Counted from the first letter of the stretch, positions 11,845 to 21,779 are shown. The stretch: DNA of 64,000 nucleotides from Thraustochytrium sp. TN22 (GCA_013306675.1 JABLUY010000144.1:1-64000), one strand, 5' to 3'. The notes: a model not told the origin generated them from the letters alone. Numbers and translations are program-made.

Positions 11845-12459
11845 TCAAGATGCCGCGTTGACAAGGTCCCAGAGCTGGTTGGCAACCTGGAACGGCGTCT
11901 TGGAAGTCTCCTCAATCTCGAAGTCCTTGACGAAGCCAGCGTTGGCGTCCACGACACTGCCGGCCACCAGGCCCTTGCGCGTAGAGGCGAAGTCCCACTT
12001 AATCTTGCTGATGCTCGCGTACAGACTGAGCGAGTGCTTCATGAGAGGCATGGCCTCACTCTCGGAGCGGCGCGCGCTGTCCAGGTCGGCCTCGGCCTGC
12101 GCCACCTTGGCCTCCAGTGCAGCGATGAGCTTGTCAGTCTCCGCCTTGTCCTGGTCAGCGTCCTCGAGGCGCTTGAGCAGCGCCAGGCGCTGCTGCTCGA
12201 GCGCCTCAATCTCCGGGCTCGTCGGCGTCTGCGCCGCAAAGGCCTCGGCCTTGGCGCGCGCCTCGTCCGCCTGCTGCGCCACCCGCCGCGCCACCTCGGC
12301 CGCGGCCTTCTCCGCCTCCGCGTACGTCTTGCGCACCTCGCCCGCCTTGGCGCCGGCCTGCGTCGCCAGATCCCGGTCCCCGTCCTCCGCCGCCAGCGCC
12401 GCCACCTCCTCCAGAATCTGCTCCATGCTCGCCCACGCCGACTCGCCCTCCTCCGCCAT
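11845..12459 (-). CDS. SPC24: Spc24-like kinetochore protein (NDC80 complex)
   Basis: 204 aa from the ATG at 12459 (MAEEGESAW). The in-frame extension upstream to 12792 is Arg/Ala-rich and reads into the leader, so I exclude it. Residues 1-130 are a long Ala/Glu/Lys coiled coil. The C-terminal 60 residues form a small globular domain with LYASISKIKWDF, then GLVAGSVVD and KDFEIEETSKTPFQVANQLW. This coiled coil plus compact C-terminal domain, with a KFEFE-like strand and a final helix, resembles Spc24, especially the divergent plant form. Spc24 pairs with Spc25 and links the Ndc80-Nuf2 microtubule-binding heads to the inner kinetochore. Spc24 is poorly conserved, so the call rests on the C-terminal pattern and length (about 200 aa). 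Another coiled-coil kinetochore subunit is possible. Confidence 0.62.
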   Translation of the reverse strand: MAEEGESAWASMEQILEEVAALAAEDGDRDLATQAGAKAGEVRKTYAEAEKAAAEVARRVAQQADEARAKAEAFAAQTPTSPEIEALEQQRLALLKRLEDADQDKAETDKLIAALEAKVAQAEADLDSARRSESEAMPLMKHSLSLYASISKIKWDFASTRKGLVAGSVVDANAGFVKDFEIEETSKTPFQVANQLWDLVNAAS

Positions 12460-12476
12460 CCTGCCGCGCCGCCGCT

Positions 12477-12507
<31 letters not shown>

Positions 12508-13014
12508 TCTGCCGTCGCGCCGCGCCGCGCCGGCGACGGTTATGCCGCCGAGCTCGGCGCGCGGTGGAGCGCGAGACTCGAGTCGCAGTGCGGGGTCAAA
12601 GAGGGCGGCGCTCTCCGCGACCTTCCTCGGCTCGGCTCCCGTGGTCGATGCACGCCGCTGAAGGCGCTTTGGCGCGCTTTGCCTGCGAGCTCCGAGCGCG
12701 CAGGCGGCCGGCCTGGACCCCGGGAGCGTCGTGGAGACGTCCGTCTTGGAGACGTCCGTCTCGGGGAGCGCTTGGTTGATCTCGCGCTCCATCTCCGACA
12801 GTTGATCTTCACTGCGAGGAACTCGGGCCGAAGGCCTACTAGCCTAGGTTGAACAACAACTTGCACTTTCGGGGAGCGGAGTCGCCCTGGCCGCAAGTGG
12901 CGCCCGCGCAGAGCCAACTTGTGCGGAGCGCTGGCCGCCAGTTGCGGCGCGGCCGCCGGCGGCCTGCCGCCTGCAGACCCGAGACGGGCGCGGCGCGCGG
13001 CGGCGGGGCGCTGC

Positions 13015-13057
<43 letters not shown>

Positions 13058-13217
13058 GCGCGGCGCGGCTGCGTGGCACCCGCGGCTGCTTCGGGCGTGG
13101 CCTGGCTCCTACGCTTCTTTTTGCGGCGGAGTGGAAGGAGAGGAGAAGAAGAAGGCGACGGCGGGAGCGCGGCCAGTTTGCGACGAGGGAGAGCGTGCCG
13201 GGGCTGCGCGAGAAAGG
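12460..13217. promoter_or_regulatory. Divergent intergenic region, GC-rich
   Basis: Shared upstream region of SPC24 (minus) and the acidic repeat protein (plus). It includes CCG/GGC trinucleotide runs at about 12476-12506 and 13020-13056. No gene is supported. Confidence 0.4.
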
Positions 13218-16200
13218 ATGGCGACCACGAAACGCGCCAAGGGCCGCAAGGGCGCGACGAAGGACACAGCGGAGACGGATGAGGCGGCCCCTGAGATGGA
13301 GGACAGCATGGATCAAAGCGATGATTCCGATTTGGACGACCTGGCGGCTGACAAGCTCTTCAAGAACCCAGCCGCGAGGAAGAAGGCCAAGCCAAGCCCG
13401 AGCTCGCTAAAGGCCGGCCAGGGTCCGGCGCAAGGCCCCCAAGCCGTGGGACAGGAGGACAAGGAGGCCGGCAAGGAGGCGGAGACGGCCAAGACCACAC
13501 CGCCCCCAAACCAGGCCGACAGCGTCCCGGAGGGCGTTTCACCGAGCAAGTCCTCGAAGCGCAAGAGGAACGGGCCCATTGAGGACGCCCCGATGTTGGA
13601 CCACCCCGCTCTCCAAAAGTGCCAGCCCGACGAGCTCTTCTGGGCCAAGGGCTACTTGGACCAGGACAAATATGCCTATCCGGCCGTGCTCATCACGAGC
13701 CGGGATTCGATGCAGCAAGCAGACATCGACGCCTGTGAGGAGGAGCAGAAGATAAATCGTGAGGGCCACCGCCTTCTCCTCATCTTCGACGAGTACAAGT
13801 CGTACTTTGTGAGCAGACCCGTCACGGAGGAGAAGATCCCCTTCGTGCCCGAGGACGAGAACTTCGAGAAGCTCTCCAAGCAGTTCCACCAGCCCAGGAA
13901 CAAGAAGCGCAAGAAGAGCCTTACGGCCAAGTCCATGCCCAAGAAGGATCAGACGCTCAAGACCTTTCTCCCCAAAGCGATTAAGCTGGCTAGCCTGGTC
14001 TACTTTCGCGCCGTCCAAAGGGAGCTGGAGCGCAAACTCCGCGAGCAGCAGAGACTGGATGATGAGCGTCTCAAGGTGAAGGAAGCCATCGACTCTGCCA
14101 AGCTCGCCGACGCACAGCGCCCCATCATTCACCACCACGTGGTCGGTGCGGTCGACGACGAGGTCTTCACGCTCCGTCCCGGCGATCGTATCCGCATCTG
14201 CCCACGTAATGACTTCTACAACGCCCAAATCATCGCGATTGCCGCGGACACCACGTCCTCGCGCTGCATCAAGCTGGACACCATCGTCGCCGGGATTGGC
14301 AACCAGATTGGACCCGGTTCCAGGTACACTATCCAGAAGGTGCTCAGCAAAGAACTCGTCTCGCGCCTCCAGCTCTTCGCGCCTAATGATCCCGACTTTT
14401 TCCTCAAGGAGGAGATGCAAGAGCGCAAGGACGAAGGCAGCAGTGCCAAAGACATGGAAGTTGAATCCGCTTTGCAGGAGGACGACAAGGTCGCCACGGA
14501 CGTGGCCGAAAGCCAGGACAAGGCTATGGCCGCCGCCGAGGACGAAGACGAGACTATGCACGCGGCCAAGGATGAGGTCGCAGGAGACAAGCTCGCAGGC
14601 ATCCCCGCCACCAAAGTCAAGCCCTTGGACACAAAGTCTGAGGAGAACTCGCTCCCCGCGGAGGTCAACCCTGCGGAAAGCAGCTCTGCGGTGACCAATT
14701 CGATAGAGACCAAGTCTGCCGAGACCACGTCTGCAAAGACAAAGACTGCAGAGACCGAGTCTGCAGTGTCAGAGGCCGCGGAGGGGGGCAAGCCCGTGGA
14801 GGCGATCAGGGCCCCGGATGTTACGCCTGCGCTGGCGACCCAGGCGAAGGATATTGGCCTACACATGGACGGATTGAAGGGCACAGAATCCAACGTCGGC
14901 GCCTCGGATGACAATGCCGAGCCTCAGGAAAAGGCAGTGGGCGATGGCAAGGGTCTAGCTGGCAAAACCGAGCCCGTGCAGGAACCCAAGCTTGCGCAGG
15001 AATCCAAGCCTGCGGAGGAGGCAAAGTCCGTGCAACAGGCCATGCCTGTGGGGGAGGCCAAGTCTGTGGGGATTTCCAGTCCTACGGAGGAGCCGATTTC
15101 CAAGCCAGATTCCAAGCCTGCAGACGAAGTCAAGCCCATGGAAGACGACAAGCCCGTGGAGGAGGCGAAGTCTGTGCATGAGGCCAAGCCTGTGCAGGAG
15201 GCAACGCTTGCGCAGGAGTCCGCACCTGTGGATGAGGCCAAGCCTGTGGTGGAGGCCAAGTCTGTGGGGGAGGCCAAGTCTGTGGGGCTCTCCACTCCTA
15301 CGGAGGAGCTGAATTCCAAGCCGGATCCCAAGCCTGCAGACGAGGCCAGGCCCATGGAGGACGCCAAGCCTGTGGAGGAGGCGAAGTCTGTGCAGGAGGC
15401 CAAGACTGTGCAGGAGGCAAAGCTCGCGCAGGAGTCTGCACGTGTGGAAGAGGGCAAGCCCGAAGGGGATGCCAAGCCTGTGGGGCTCTCCACGCCTACG
15501 GAGGAGCTGAATCCCAAGCCGGCAGACGAGGCCAAGCCCATGGAGGACGCCAAGCCCGTGGAGGAGGCCAAGCTCGAGCGTGAGTCTGCACCTGTGGATG
15601 AGGGTAAGCCCGAAGAAGATGCCAAGCCTGTGGGGGGTTCCAAACCTGAGGAGGAGCCCAACTCCATGCCGAATTCCATGCCTGCGGACGAGGCCAAGTC
15701 CATGGAGAAGGCAAAGTCTGGAGTCGAGACCAAGCCTGCGGACGAGGCGACACCTGCCGGGGATGTGCTCATGGAGGACAAGCACGCAAATGATGTCATC
15801 ACGGACAAGACCGTTGCGAAGGACGAGGTATTCGAGAGCAAGCCTGCCGAGACCAAGGGCAACGCCGTGTCGGCCAAGGCCGCTGATGACGAAACAGAGA
15901 AGGGCGTGGGCACCGCGGCGAAGGAGGCCCAGGCGGCTCTCTCGCCGAGCGCTGAGGTGCCCACAAGGTTCGCCCCTACTTCCGATAAGAGCACTGCGGT
16001 CATGGAAGCAGAGCAGCCTGTTCCGGTCGCTCGCCCGGAGTTTCACATTTATGTGACGAGCCTCGAGAAGGTTGACAAGTTCACGCTCGTCTCGGGCGCC
16101 GTTGCGGGCATGCTGGACACCTCCGAACGCTTCGAAGCAGCCATGAACGAGGTCGTGGAGGAAGCTAAGAAGATTGACCCTAAGCTAGCCGAGGAACTTC

Positions 16201-16232
16201 TAGCGCAGCCCACCAAGCGCCAGAAGTCGTAG
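13218..16232 (+). CDS. Large acidic repeat-rich protein, probably nuclear; function unknown
   Basis: 1004 aa from the ATG at 13218 (MATTKRAKGRKG); the ORF extends 123 codons upstream only through low-complexity Gly/Arg, so I take the internal ATG. I do not recognise a family. Residues 1-130 are basic/acidic with several KKxK and KRKR clusters that could be nuclear localisation signals. Residues about 130-215 (DELFWAKGYLDQDKYAYPAV onward) and 310-390 (FTLRPGDRIRI, IGPGSRYTIQKV) look folded; the second resembles a small beta-barrel such as a Tudor- or PWWP-like chromatin reader, but this is only suggestive. Residues about 495-850 are built from a six-residue K-P/S-V-x-E-A unit nested in superunits starting at 15063, 15279, 15477 and 15627. 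The last 70 residues are again non-repetitive. It converges with its neighbour, with only 39 bp between stop codons. Confidence 0.75.
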   Translation: MATTKRAKGRKGATKDTAETDEAAPEMEDSMDQSDDSDLDDLAADKLFKNPAARKKAKPSPSSLKAGQGPAQGPQAVGQEDKEAGKEAETAKTTPPPNQADSVPEGVSPSKSSKRKRNGPIEDAPMLDHPALQKCQPDELFWAKGYLDQDKYAYPAVLITSRDSMQQADIDACEEEQKINREGHRLLLIFDEYKSYFVSRPVTEEKIPFVPEDENFEKLSKQFHQPRNKKRKKSLTAKSMPKKDQTLKTFLPKAIKLASLVYFRAVQRELERKLREQQRLDDERLKVKEAIDSAKLADAQRPIIHHHVVGAVDDEVFTLRPGDRIRICPRNDFYNAQIIAIAADTTSSRCIKLDTIVAGIGNQIGPGSRYTIQKVLSKELVSRLQLFAPNDPDFFLKEEMQERKDEGSSAKDMEVESALQEDDKVATDVAESQDKAMAAAEDEDETMHAAKDEVAGDKLAGIPATKVKPLDTKSEENSLPAEVNPAESSSAVTNSIETKSAETTSAKTKTAETESAVSEAAEGGKPVEAIRAPDVTPALATQAKDIGLHMDGLKGTESNVGASDDNAEPQEKAVGDGKGLAGKTEPVQEPKLAQESKPAEEAKSVQQAMPVGEAKSVGISSPTEEPISKPDSKPADEVKPMEDDKPVEEAKSVHEAKPVQEATLAQESAPVDEAKPVVEAKSVGEAKSVGLSTPTEELNSKPDPKPADEARPMEDAKPVEEAKSVQEAKTVQEAKLAQESARVEEGKPEGDAKPVGLSTPTEELNPKPADEAKPMEDAKPVEEAKLERESAPVDEGKPEEDAKPVGGSKPEEEPNSMPNSMPADEAKSMEKAKSGVETKPADEATPAGDVLMEDKHANDVITDKTVAKDEVFESKPAETKGNAVSAKAADDETEKGVGTAAKEAQAALSPSAEVPTRFAPTSDKSTAVMEAEQPVPVARPEFHIYVTSLEKVDKFTLVSGAVAGMLDTSERFEAAMNEVVEEAKKIDPKLAEELLAQPTKRQKS
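15063..15760 (+). repeat. Nested coding tandem repeat (18-bp unit in 150-216-bp superunits)
   Basis: Within the acidic repeat protein, successive superunits open with SVGISSPTEE, SVGLSTPTEE, PVGLSTPTEE and PVGGSKPEEE. Starts at 15063, 15279, 15477 and 15627 give spacings of 216, 198 and 150 bp, all multiples of three and of six bases. Inside each, an 18-bp unit of the AAGCCTGTGCAGGAGGCC type recurs. The pattern indicates unequal exchange that kept frame. Confidence 0.85.
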
Positions 16233-16271
16233 AAATTGTATTGGTAAGATGCTGCATCGCTTTCTCTTTCT

Positions 16272-17491
16272 TCAGGAATGAACCAGGTGATGAATGTCGT
16301 TGTGCAGCGCTGAGTCCGTGTACGCGGTGTGCAATGCAATGCATAAATCCAGTTCAACACGGTCCCTCGTCTTCGCTTCGAAGTCCACTTTGTTTGCGGT
16401 GCCCATGCCAGCGCTGGAAATATCCCACGATGCCTTGAGCGCTTCGAATGCTGTGAGCTGGGCGTACGCAGCGAGCATGGCCTCGCTTTCAATGCATGTC
16501 GCATGTAGATTCGTGCTCCAGCGGGGATCACGCTTGAGAGCGGGCTGTAAAAGAGACCTGATCTTCTCGAGCGCACTTGATTGCGCGGCTTGAATGACCA
16601 AGTCAAATCTGTACTCAGCCCTTTGGAGGCGCTCGGCACTATAAGGGTGACCAGTTGACAGATCCGTGCCTTGGAGCACAACGATCTCGTCGATTCGCTT
16701 CTTGCTCATGAAGCCAGCGACGAGCAGCACAAAGACCACCTCATTCGCGAGCCCCGGGTCCAGCCAGTCAAAGTCCAGACGAAACGAGTCGTCGTAAGAC
16801 TCCATTTGCCGGCTTGTTTCTTGCTTAAGATGGTCGCTGGGCAGCCAAACGTTCTCTCGCACCGGCCAGAAGTGAGTCTTGCCGGACTGCGGATCTCGAT
16901 TCCAGTTGCCGGGTGGAAGATCACGATGGTAAGCTCGCGTCCCATGAAGAAGTACTGCCGCTACGCTTTCCTCTAGTTGGTGCCACTTTGTGATTTTAAC
17001 ATTGGCTTGCTTCACGCTTTGGAAGCGTCTGTTGATGCCCCAGTTCCTTTCCATGATGAAGTGCCCCACATAGCATGCGTAGGCGTCCAGCATCCCGTCA
17101 TGCGCAATACACGTGGCGTGAATTGCGGCAAACTTGTTCCAAGGTGCTTGTCCTCGGAATGATGGATTGATTATGTACCTGACAAACCCCAGGAAAGTGA
17201 AGCAGGCTGCCCACAGGCGCGGCGAGAAAGTGTAGCGCACACCTGAGCCAGCTGGGCTCGGGCGGAACTCCAGCAAGTCGGTGACATTCGTGACCTTGGG
17301 TCCTGCGTGAGCAGCCACAACTGCAAGGAAGTGGAGCTGTCTGTTCTTAGCGAGGCCGGCTTGGTCGCTGATGCGAAACCGGATCTGCTCCTTCTTGGGC
17401 AAGCTCACTCGAGCGTTCTTGCCACCACGGTCACTCGTAAGGTCGACCATCACACCGCCGATACCGGTACCGCCGCCGACGCCGCCGCCAA

Positions 17492-17525
<34 letters not shown>

Positions 17526-17804
17526 ACCGCCGCCGCCGCCGCCTGCGCTAGGTTTCTTTCGGCGCTTCTCGCCGCCGTCAGATGTATCATCATCGTTCCT
17601 TCGCTTCTTTGAACGAGAGGCCTTTGCGACTGAGGTGCTCCGGGGAGCGGCTTGGTTTACGAGCTTTAGCTGGGCTACTTGACACTGACTGAGAGCGAGG
17701 GTGACGTGCACATGAGCTGGGTGGTCCCGCTCAAGCTTGGTAAGAGCGGTCTGCAGCGTTTTAAGCACCTCGTTGACAGCATCGAGACTCTCTGGTGCAC
17801 TCAT
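16272..17804 (-). CDS. Unrecognised protein with a duplicated ~115-aa domain
   Basis: 510 aa, ATG at 17804. I do not recognise it. Residues 1-60 are helical. Residues 65-130 are basic then Gly/Ser-rich with a serine run (codons around 17500-17525). Two copies of one domain follow: copy 1 about residues 143-257 and copy 2 about 346-462. Both show (D)xGLA near the start, a tyrosine-phenylalanine strand (YTFSP / YRFDL), a shared HATCI motif followed by ML-x-AYA, and an aromatic NWGI / SWDI end. No catalytic motif or membrane segment is visible. Base composition is visibly less GC-rich than in neighbouring genes, which may mean relaxed codon bias, low expression or a different origin. It is convergent with the acidic repeat protein. 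Confidence 0.75.
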
Positions 17805-18197
17805 CAGCGCTCCCGGTGCTCCCGCTCCACCCCCGCCCTATGATTTCCACGGGCAGCCTTGGCTCAAGGCGCAGCAATCGAGGTCTGCCTCATTGCTTCC
17901 ATGCAAGCGAGGCAGCACGGCGAGGGGGCGGAAGAGCGTGCCCCGGCGACGTAATGGCCGACAATTGCCCTGGGAGAACAACAGGGAGAACCGGACACGC
18001 AATCGAACGCTCACGCACAGTCCGTCAGGCTTTACCAGTACGACCTGGATGCGCGAGCGGGGGAGTTGACGACAGCGCGCGGCGCGCGCCGTGCGGCACG
18101 GCGTGCCATCGAGTTCAGAGTTCAAGTTGAATTGCTTGACAGCAGTGGCAGGCCAAACAAAATCTACGGGCTACTGGCGGTGCAGTTTCGTCAAGAA
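17805..18197. other. Intergenic region between two minus-strand genes
   Basis: Upstream region of the duplicated-domain gene and 3' flank of EXO1. I see no coding region or clear motif. Confidence 0.4.
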
Positions 18198-20048
18198 TCA
18201 AGGCGAGGCGTCAAGCCGCGCGTTGAAGCGAAAGGCCGCGAAGGGATTCTTGACCGCGGAGACGGGGCTCTTGGCGTCGCCGCCCGAATCGTCTTGGCGA
18301 AGCACGTCGGCCTTGCGGCGCTTCGTCGGAGTAGGTTTGATGCCGGAGCCGAGCGAGAGGATGAGCTTGGGGTTTTCATCGGCGGCGCCTCGCTCGTCCC
18401 GTGGAGGTGTGGCAGAGCTGCGATTGCCGTCGTCATTCTCCTGCGCGGACTGCGCGGCGCGCCGCGGCGAGGTCGCGGGCGCGGGCACGTCGTGCGGGGC
18501 TGGGCGCCGCTTCTTGGTTGGCGTCGGCGTCTTGAGGACACCGGCGGGTTTGGGTGTGGTCCCAAGGCGGGGCGGGTCGGTCTCGTCGCGCGAGAAAAGT
18601 GTCGGGCTCTCGGGGTCGCCCTCTTCGCCGCGAGCCGTGCTCACGGCCAGCGCGCTGACGCCCTCGTCCGAGCTCGGGCTCGCGGTCTGCGCCTGCTCAG
18701 GGTCAAACGGCTGCAGGGCGTCCGGTGACTTGGCCCTGACGAAGGCAGCGAAGTGCAGGCTGGGCTTGCCCTGAGTTGGCTCGCTCTTTGCCGCGCTGCG
18801 CGCGGCCAGGGCGGCCCGGGAGAGCGGCGGCCTGTCCGAGGCCGCCTGTTTGGTGGCGCTCATCCCGGGTCGGAAGCGGCTCAGGAATCGGTCCATGGGT
18901 CCCGGCGTGGCGGCGGCCTCCGCTGAGGAGGAGGCTTCCTTAGCCACCGCGAGCGGTTTGGCGGCTGGCTCGTCAAGAAAGCGGACCTTGGTGATGGCGT
19001 TGACCTCGCCGCGCGCAATTCGCAGCGCCAGGCTTGCGTCGACGGGCGGCCCGGCGAAGTGAAGGTCGCGTTTCTCTGGCGGAAGCACCTTGAGCGCCTC
19101 CTGTTCGACTTTGTTGAGCGGAACAGGAGCGGCGTGATCGTTCGCATTCGCGGCGTCAGACGCGGCGGCGGCTTCGTCCTTGTATTTGAAAGGGTGGACC
19201 AGCTGGTGACGAAATGTGAACCTGGCCTCCCAAAAGTTGGCCTCATAGTCTCGCGGTACGGGCACGTTGCCCTGGAAGCGGAGGCCACGCAAAATGCGCG
19301 CAGTCTTGCGGTACTTTTGCACGATCTTGTGCGCCTTGACGATGCCCATGCCCGGGAGCGATTTGAGGTAGTCGCAGCCGGCCAAAATGCACATGTCGAG
19401 GACCATGTCGTGGTCAAAGGAACGCAGCGACACCTGCGCATTGGTGCTCATGCGATCGCGGTCGAGAAAGTCACCCTCGCCCTCGCCGTCTAGCTTGAAT
19501 AGCACGCGATGGCACCCGAAGGCGATGCAGTCGGAGTCCTCGCTGATCACGAGGTCAACCTTGCCCTGGCGCTGGAGGTAAGCCAGCTGCGCATCCGCCT
19601 CGTACGGGGCCACCACGAAGTCAATCTCGAGGCGCTCGAGTTCGTCCATGAGTGAGCGCATCATGGCTGGCGTCACGTCCACGGCACGCGAGAAGGCCTG
19701 GCGCGCCTCGGTGGATCGGCCTGCGCTGTGCAACTCCATGCCGCGCGAGAGCGCCTCGTCGCGCTTCTGCCGCCGCTCAATCTCCGTACCGCTCTTCATG
19801 GGCAGATCGGCGCCGTCGAAGACCAAGACAGGTCTGATGCCGAAGTGCCGCAGCATTTCCACGCGCCGCACGCAGTACGCGATGCACTTGCTCCAGTCCG
19901 CCTCCATGCAAATCTCTAGGCTGCACGCGTACGTTCCGCGGTGCAGCCAGCCCAGCGCGTCCACCGCCGCTCGCTCCCCTCGGAAGCTCTCTAGGTGCCT
20001 GCGCTCCATGGCCGGCTTGAGCACGGGCAGTAGCCCTGAGATGCCCAT
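18198..20048 (-). CDS. EXO1: Exonuclease 1 (5'-3' exonuclease / flap endonuclease, FEN1 family)
   Basis: 616 aa from the ATG at 20048 (MGISGLLPVLKP), the invariant Met-Gly N-terminus whose glycine lies in the active site of this family; upstream in-frame sequence is low complexity. The XPG N domain contains D30 (VDALGWLHRG) and D78 (VFDGADLPMK). The XPG I domain contains E150 and D152 (PYEADAQLAYL) and D171/D173 (SEDSDCIAFG). D226 lies in LAGCDYLKS, followed by the H2TH region GMGIVKAHKIVQKYR. These match human EXO1 numbering almost residue for residue. EXO1 acts in mismatch repair, double-strand-break resection and meiosis. The C-terminal 300 residues are disordered and Ser/Pro-rich. The tail is shorter than in human (846 aa), so MutL/MutS-binding motifs may be reduced or divergent; NPFAAFRF near the end is a possible short interaction motif. 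Confidence 0.93.
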   Translation of the reverse strand: MGISGLLPVLKPAMERRHLESFRGERAAVDALGWLHRGTYACSLEICMEADWSKCIAYCVRRVEMLRHFGIRPVLVFDGADLPMKSGTEIERRQKRDEALSRGMELHSAGRSTEARQAFSRAVDVTPAMMRSLMDELERLEIDFVVAPYEADAQLAYLQRQGKVDLVISEDSDCIAFGCHRVLFKLDGEGEGDFLDRDRMSTNAQVSLRSFDHDMVLDMCILAGCDYLKSLPGMGIVKAHKIVQKYRKTARILRGLRFQGNVPVPRDYEANFWEARFTFRHQLVHPFKYKDEAAAASDAANANDHAAPVPLNKVEQEALKVLPPEKRDLHFAGPPVDASLALRIARGEVNAITKVRFLDEPAAKPLAVAKEASSSAEAAATPGPMDRFLSRFRPGMSATKQAASDRPPLSRAALAARSAAKSEPTQGKPSLHFAAFVRAKSPDALQPFDPEQAQTASPSSDEGVSALAVSTARGEEGDPESPTLFSRDETDPPRLGTTPKPAGVLKTPTPTKKRRPAPHDVPAPATSPRRAAQSAQENDDGNRSSATPPRDERGAADENPKLILSLGSGIKPTPTKRRKADVLRQDDSGGDAKSPVSAVKNPFAAFRFNARLDASP

Positions 20049-20942
20049 GGTCCTCCACCGCCGCCGCCGCCGCCCGTGCGCAAACAGGCGACCGGGCGAC
20101 CAAGCCCGCAGGCGCTCGGCAGGTCTGCGTCCTGTCGCCCGCGCGCCTACGCCGCGCCGCGACGCCGCGCCGCTGGGAGCCTCGTTCCTCGCGCGCTCGC
20201 CGCGCCGGGCCTCGACGGCTGGCGGGTCGGCGGATAGGCTCTGCCCTCCCGCTCCGCGCGCCGTTGCGCCGCAGCACGGCTCGCGCGCCGCCGCGCCGCC
20301 GCGCCGCCGCCCGCGCGCCCCGCGCCGCCGCGCCGCTCCCGTTTGCCGCGCCGCCGCCGCCGCCGCCGCCGCCGTCGCGCGCCGCCCCGCCGCCGTGGTT
20401 GGGCTCGCGGCCGGCCGGGAAAAAAGTAGCGGCCCACTTTCAAAAAAAATAGGCCGCGCGGCGCCGTTCCCTCCGGCGGTTGCGCGCCGCGGCGGCGGTT
20501 TCACGCCGCGCGGTGGTTAGCTGTTAGCGAGGCAGCGCTGCAGCAGGCAAGCAGGGGAAGCCGCGACGGCGCGGCCGCGCTAAGGCGATCAGTGGGTGGG
20601 TGGGTGCCGGACGCTGCACTGCACTGCAGTGCTGGCACGGGTGGAAACGTGCACCGCGGTCGCCTGCGTGGATTCGTTGGCAGACCTGGAGAGGAGGGAA
20701 GCGTGCGAGATGATGTTCAAGTACGGGAGCTGGTCGCATCACATACCTTTCGACCTCTTTGCCAGGTCGTTAGCAGGGCCACGGAGCTTTGGGGAGAGGA
20801 GAACGGCAGCTCTGAAGCTGGAAGTGATGGAGCGCAGGTGTCAAGCGCACATCTCGCAATCGCAAGAGGTGCACATCCCTCGCAAGAAAAGTGAACATGG
20901 ATTGGCTCTTTTGGCCGGCTCAGCATTCTATTCCGCGTCGCT
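20049..20942. other. Intergenic region upstream of EXO1
   Basis: Bases 20049-20520 are extremely GC-rich with CGC/CCG runs, probably the EXO1 leader and promoter. Bases 20520-20942 are of ordinary composition. Short plus-strand ORFs there overlap the NADAR gene end and look like shadows. Nothing else is seen. Confidence 0.4.
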
Positions 20943-21779
20943 CTACGCAGCGGCCTGCGCGACGGCGGCGGCGCCGTCGGCTGGAATGTCGTCGCCTTGA
21001 ATCTCGGGAGCAGATACGCTTGCGAGGATCCTCTGCGCGTTCATCACGTCTCCGTGGACCCTTGGGTTGAAGTAAAAGTGGGGAAGCGCCTGAACGAAGT
21101 CAAAGCCGGTGCCCTGGCCAGCAAGTCGCTCGCGCACGCTCATGAGCGCGAGGCCAAGGAGGTTGAGCCCCCAGGACGCCTGGTCAAATGCGCGCGGCGC
21201 CGTCGGAAACTTGCCACTGCCCCAGATGGCGTCGCGGCAGGCCTCCACAAGGATGGCCTTGCCCGTGGCCAGCAGCGTCTGCTTGAGCTTCTCTCCCTGC
21301 GAGAACTTGAGGTAGTTGCCGCGCGTGACGAGCGCCAGACGGTGCTTCTTCCACACGCCGTCGTCAAATCTACGCACGCGGCGGCCCAGCTTCTTCTGCA
21401 CACCCGGCGAGGCCGTCGCGAGGATCTTGGCGTGTGCCTCCGTGTCCTCGAAGAGCGCGGCCTTCTTGGCCATCATGAACTGCTCGCAGCAGTTGTACTC
21501 CACGCCATCCGTGGGGTCCACGAAGGTGCTCTTGTGCCACTGCGAGAAAGGGTGCTTTTCCCCGTGGAAGGGAACGTACACAGGCTCCTCCTCCTGCTCC
21601 TGCCCATGCTCCACCTCTTGCTCTTGCACTTGCTCCTGCTCCTGCTCCTGCTCCAAGTCGATATTCTCGCTCTTTCCACTCTGCACGTCAGCTTGCGCCG
21701 CCTCTTGCAGCGCCGCCTCTGGGGACGCCATCGTGCCCGATGCACTTGGACCTGCTACAGCCGAGCTCGTGGCAGACAT
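20943..21779 (-). CDS. NADAR / YbiA-like domain protein (DUF1768)
   Basis: 278 aa from the ATG at 21779 (MSATSSAVAG); the ORF runs further upstream through unlikely sequence. Residues 35-65 are a Gln/Glu repeat (QEQEQEQ type). From residue 65 comes one NADAR domain: PFSQWHKSTF, then CEQFMMAKKAALFED near 97-111, then WKKHRLALVTRGNYLKFSQ and VEACRDAIWGSGKF near 175-192, ending GLNLLGLALMSVRERL. These are the hallmark positions of the YbiA/NADAR fold. Known relatives are N-glycosidases acting on riboflavin intermediates (YbiA/RibX) or removing ADP-ribose from guanine (antidotes to DarT-type DNA modification). Whether this one is metabolic or reverses ADP-ribosylation cannot be told. It lies 149 bp downstream of the JmjC gene on the same strand. 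Confidence 0.85.
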   Translation of the reverse strand: MSATSSAVAGPSASGTMASPEAALQEAAQADVQSGKSENIDLEQEQEQEQVQEQEVEHGQEQEEEPVYVPFHGEKHPFSQWHKSTFVDPTDGVEYNCCEQFMMAKKAALFEDTEAHAKILATASPGVQKKLGRRVRRFDDGVWKKHRLALVTRGNYLKFSQGEKLKQTLLATGKAILVEACRDAIWGSGKFPTAPRAFDQASWGLNLLGLALMSVRERLAGQGTGFDFVQALPHFYFNPRVHGDVMNAQRILASVSAPEIQGDDIPADGAAAVAQAAA

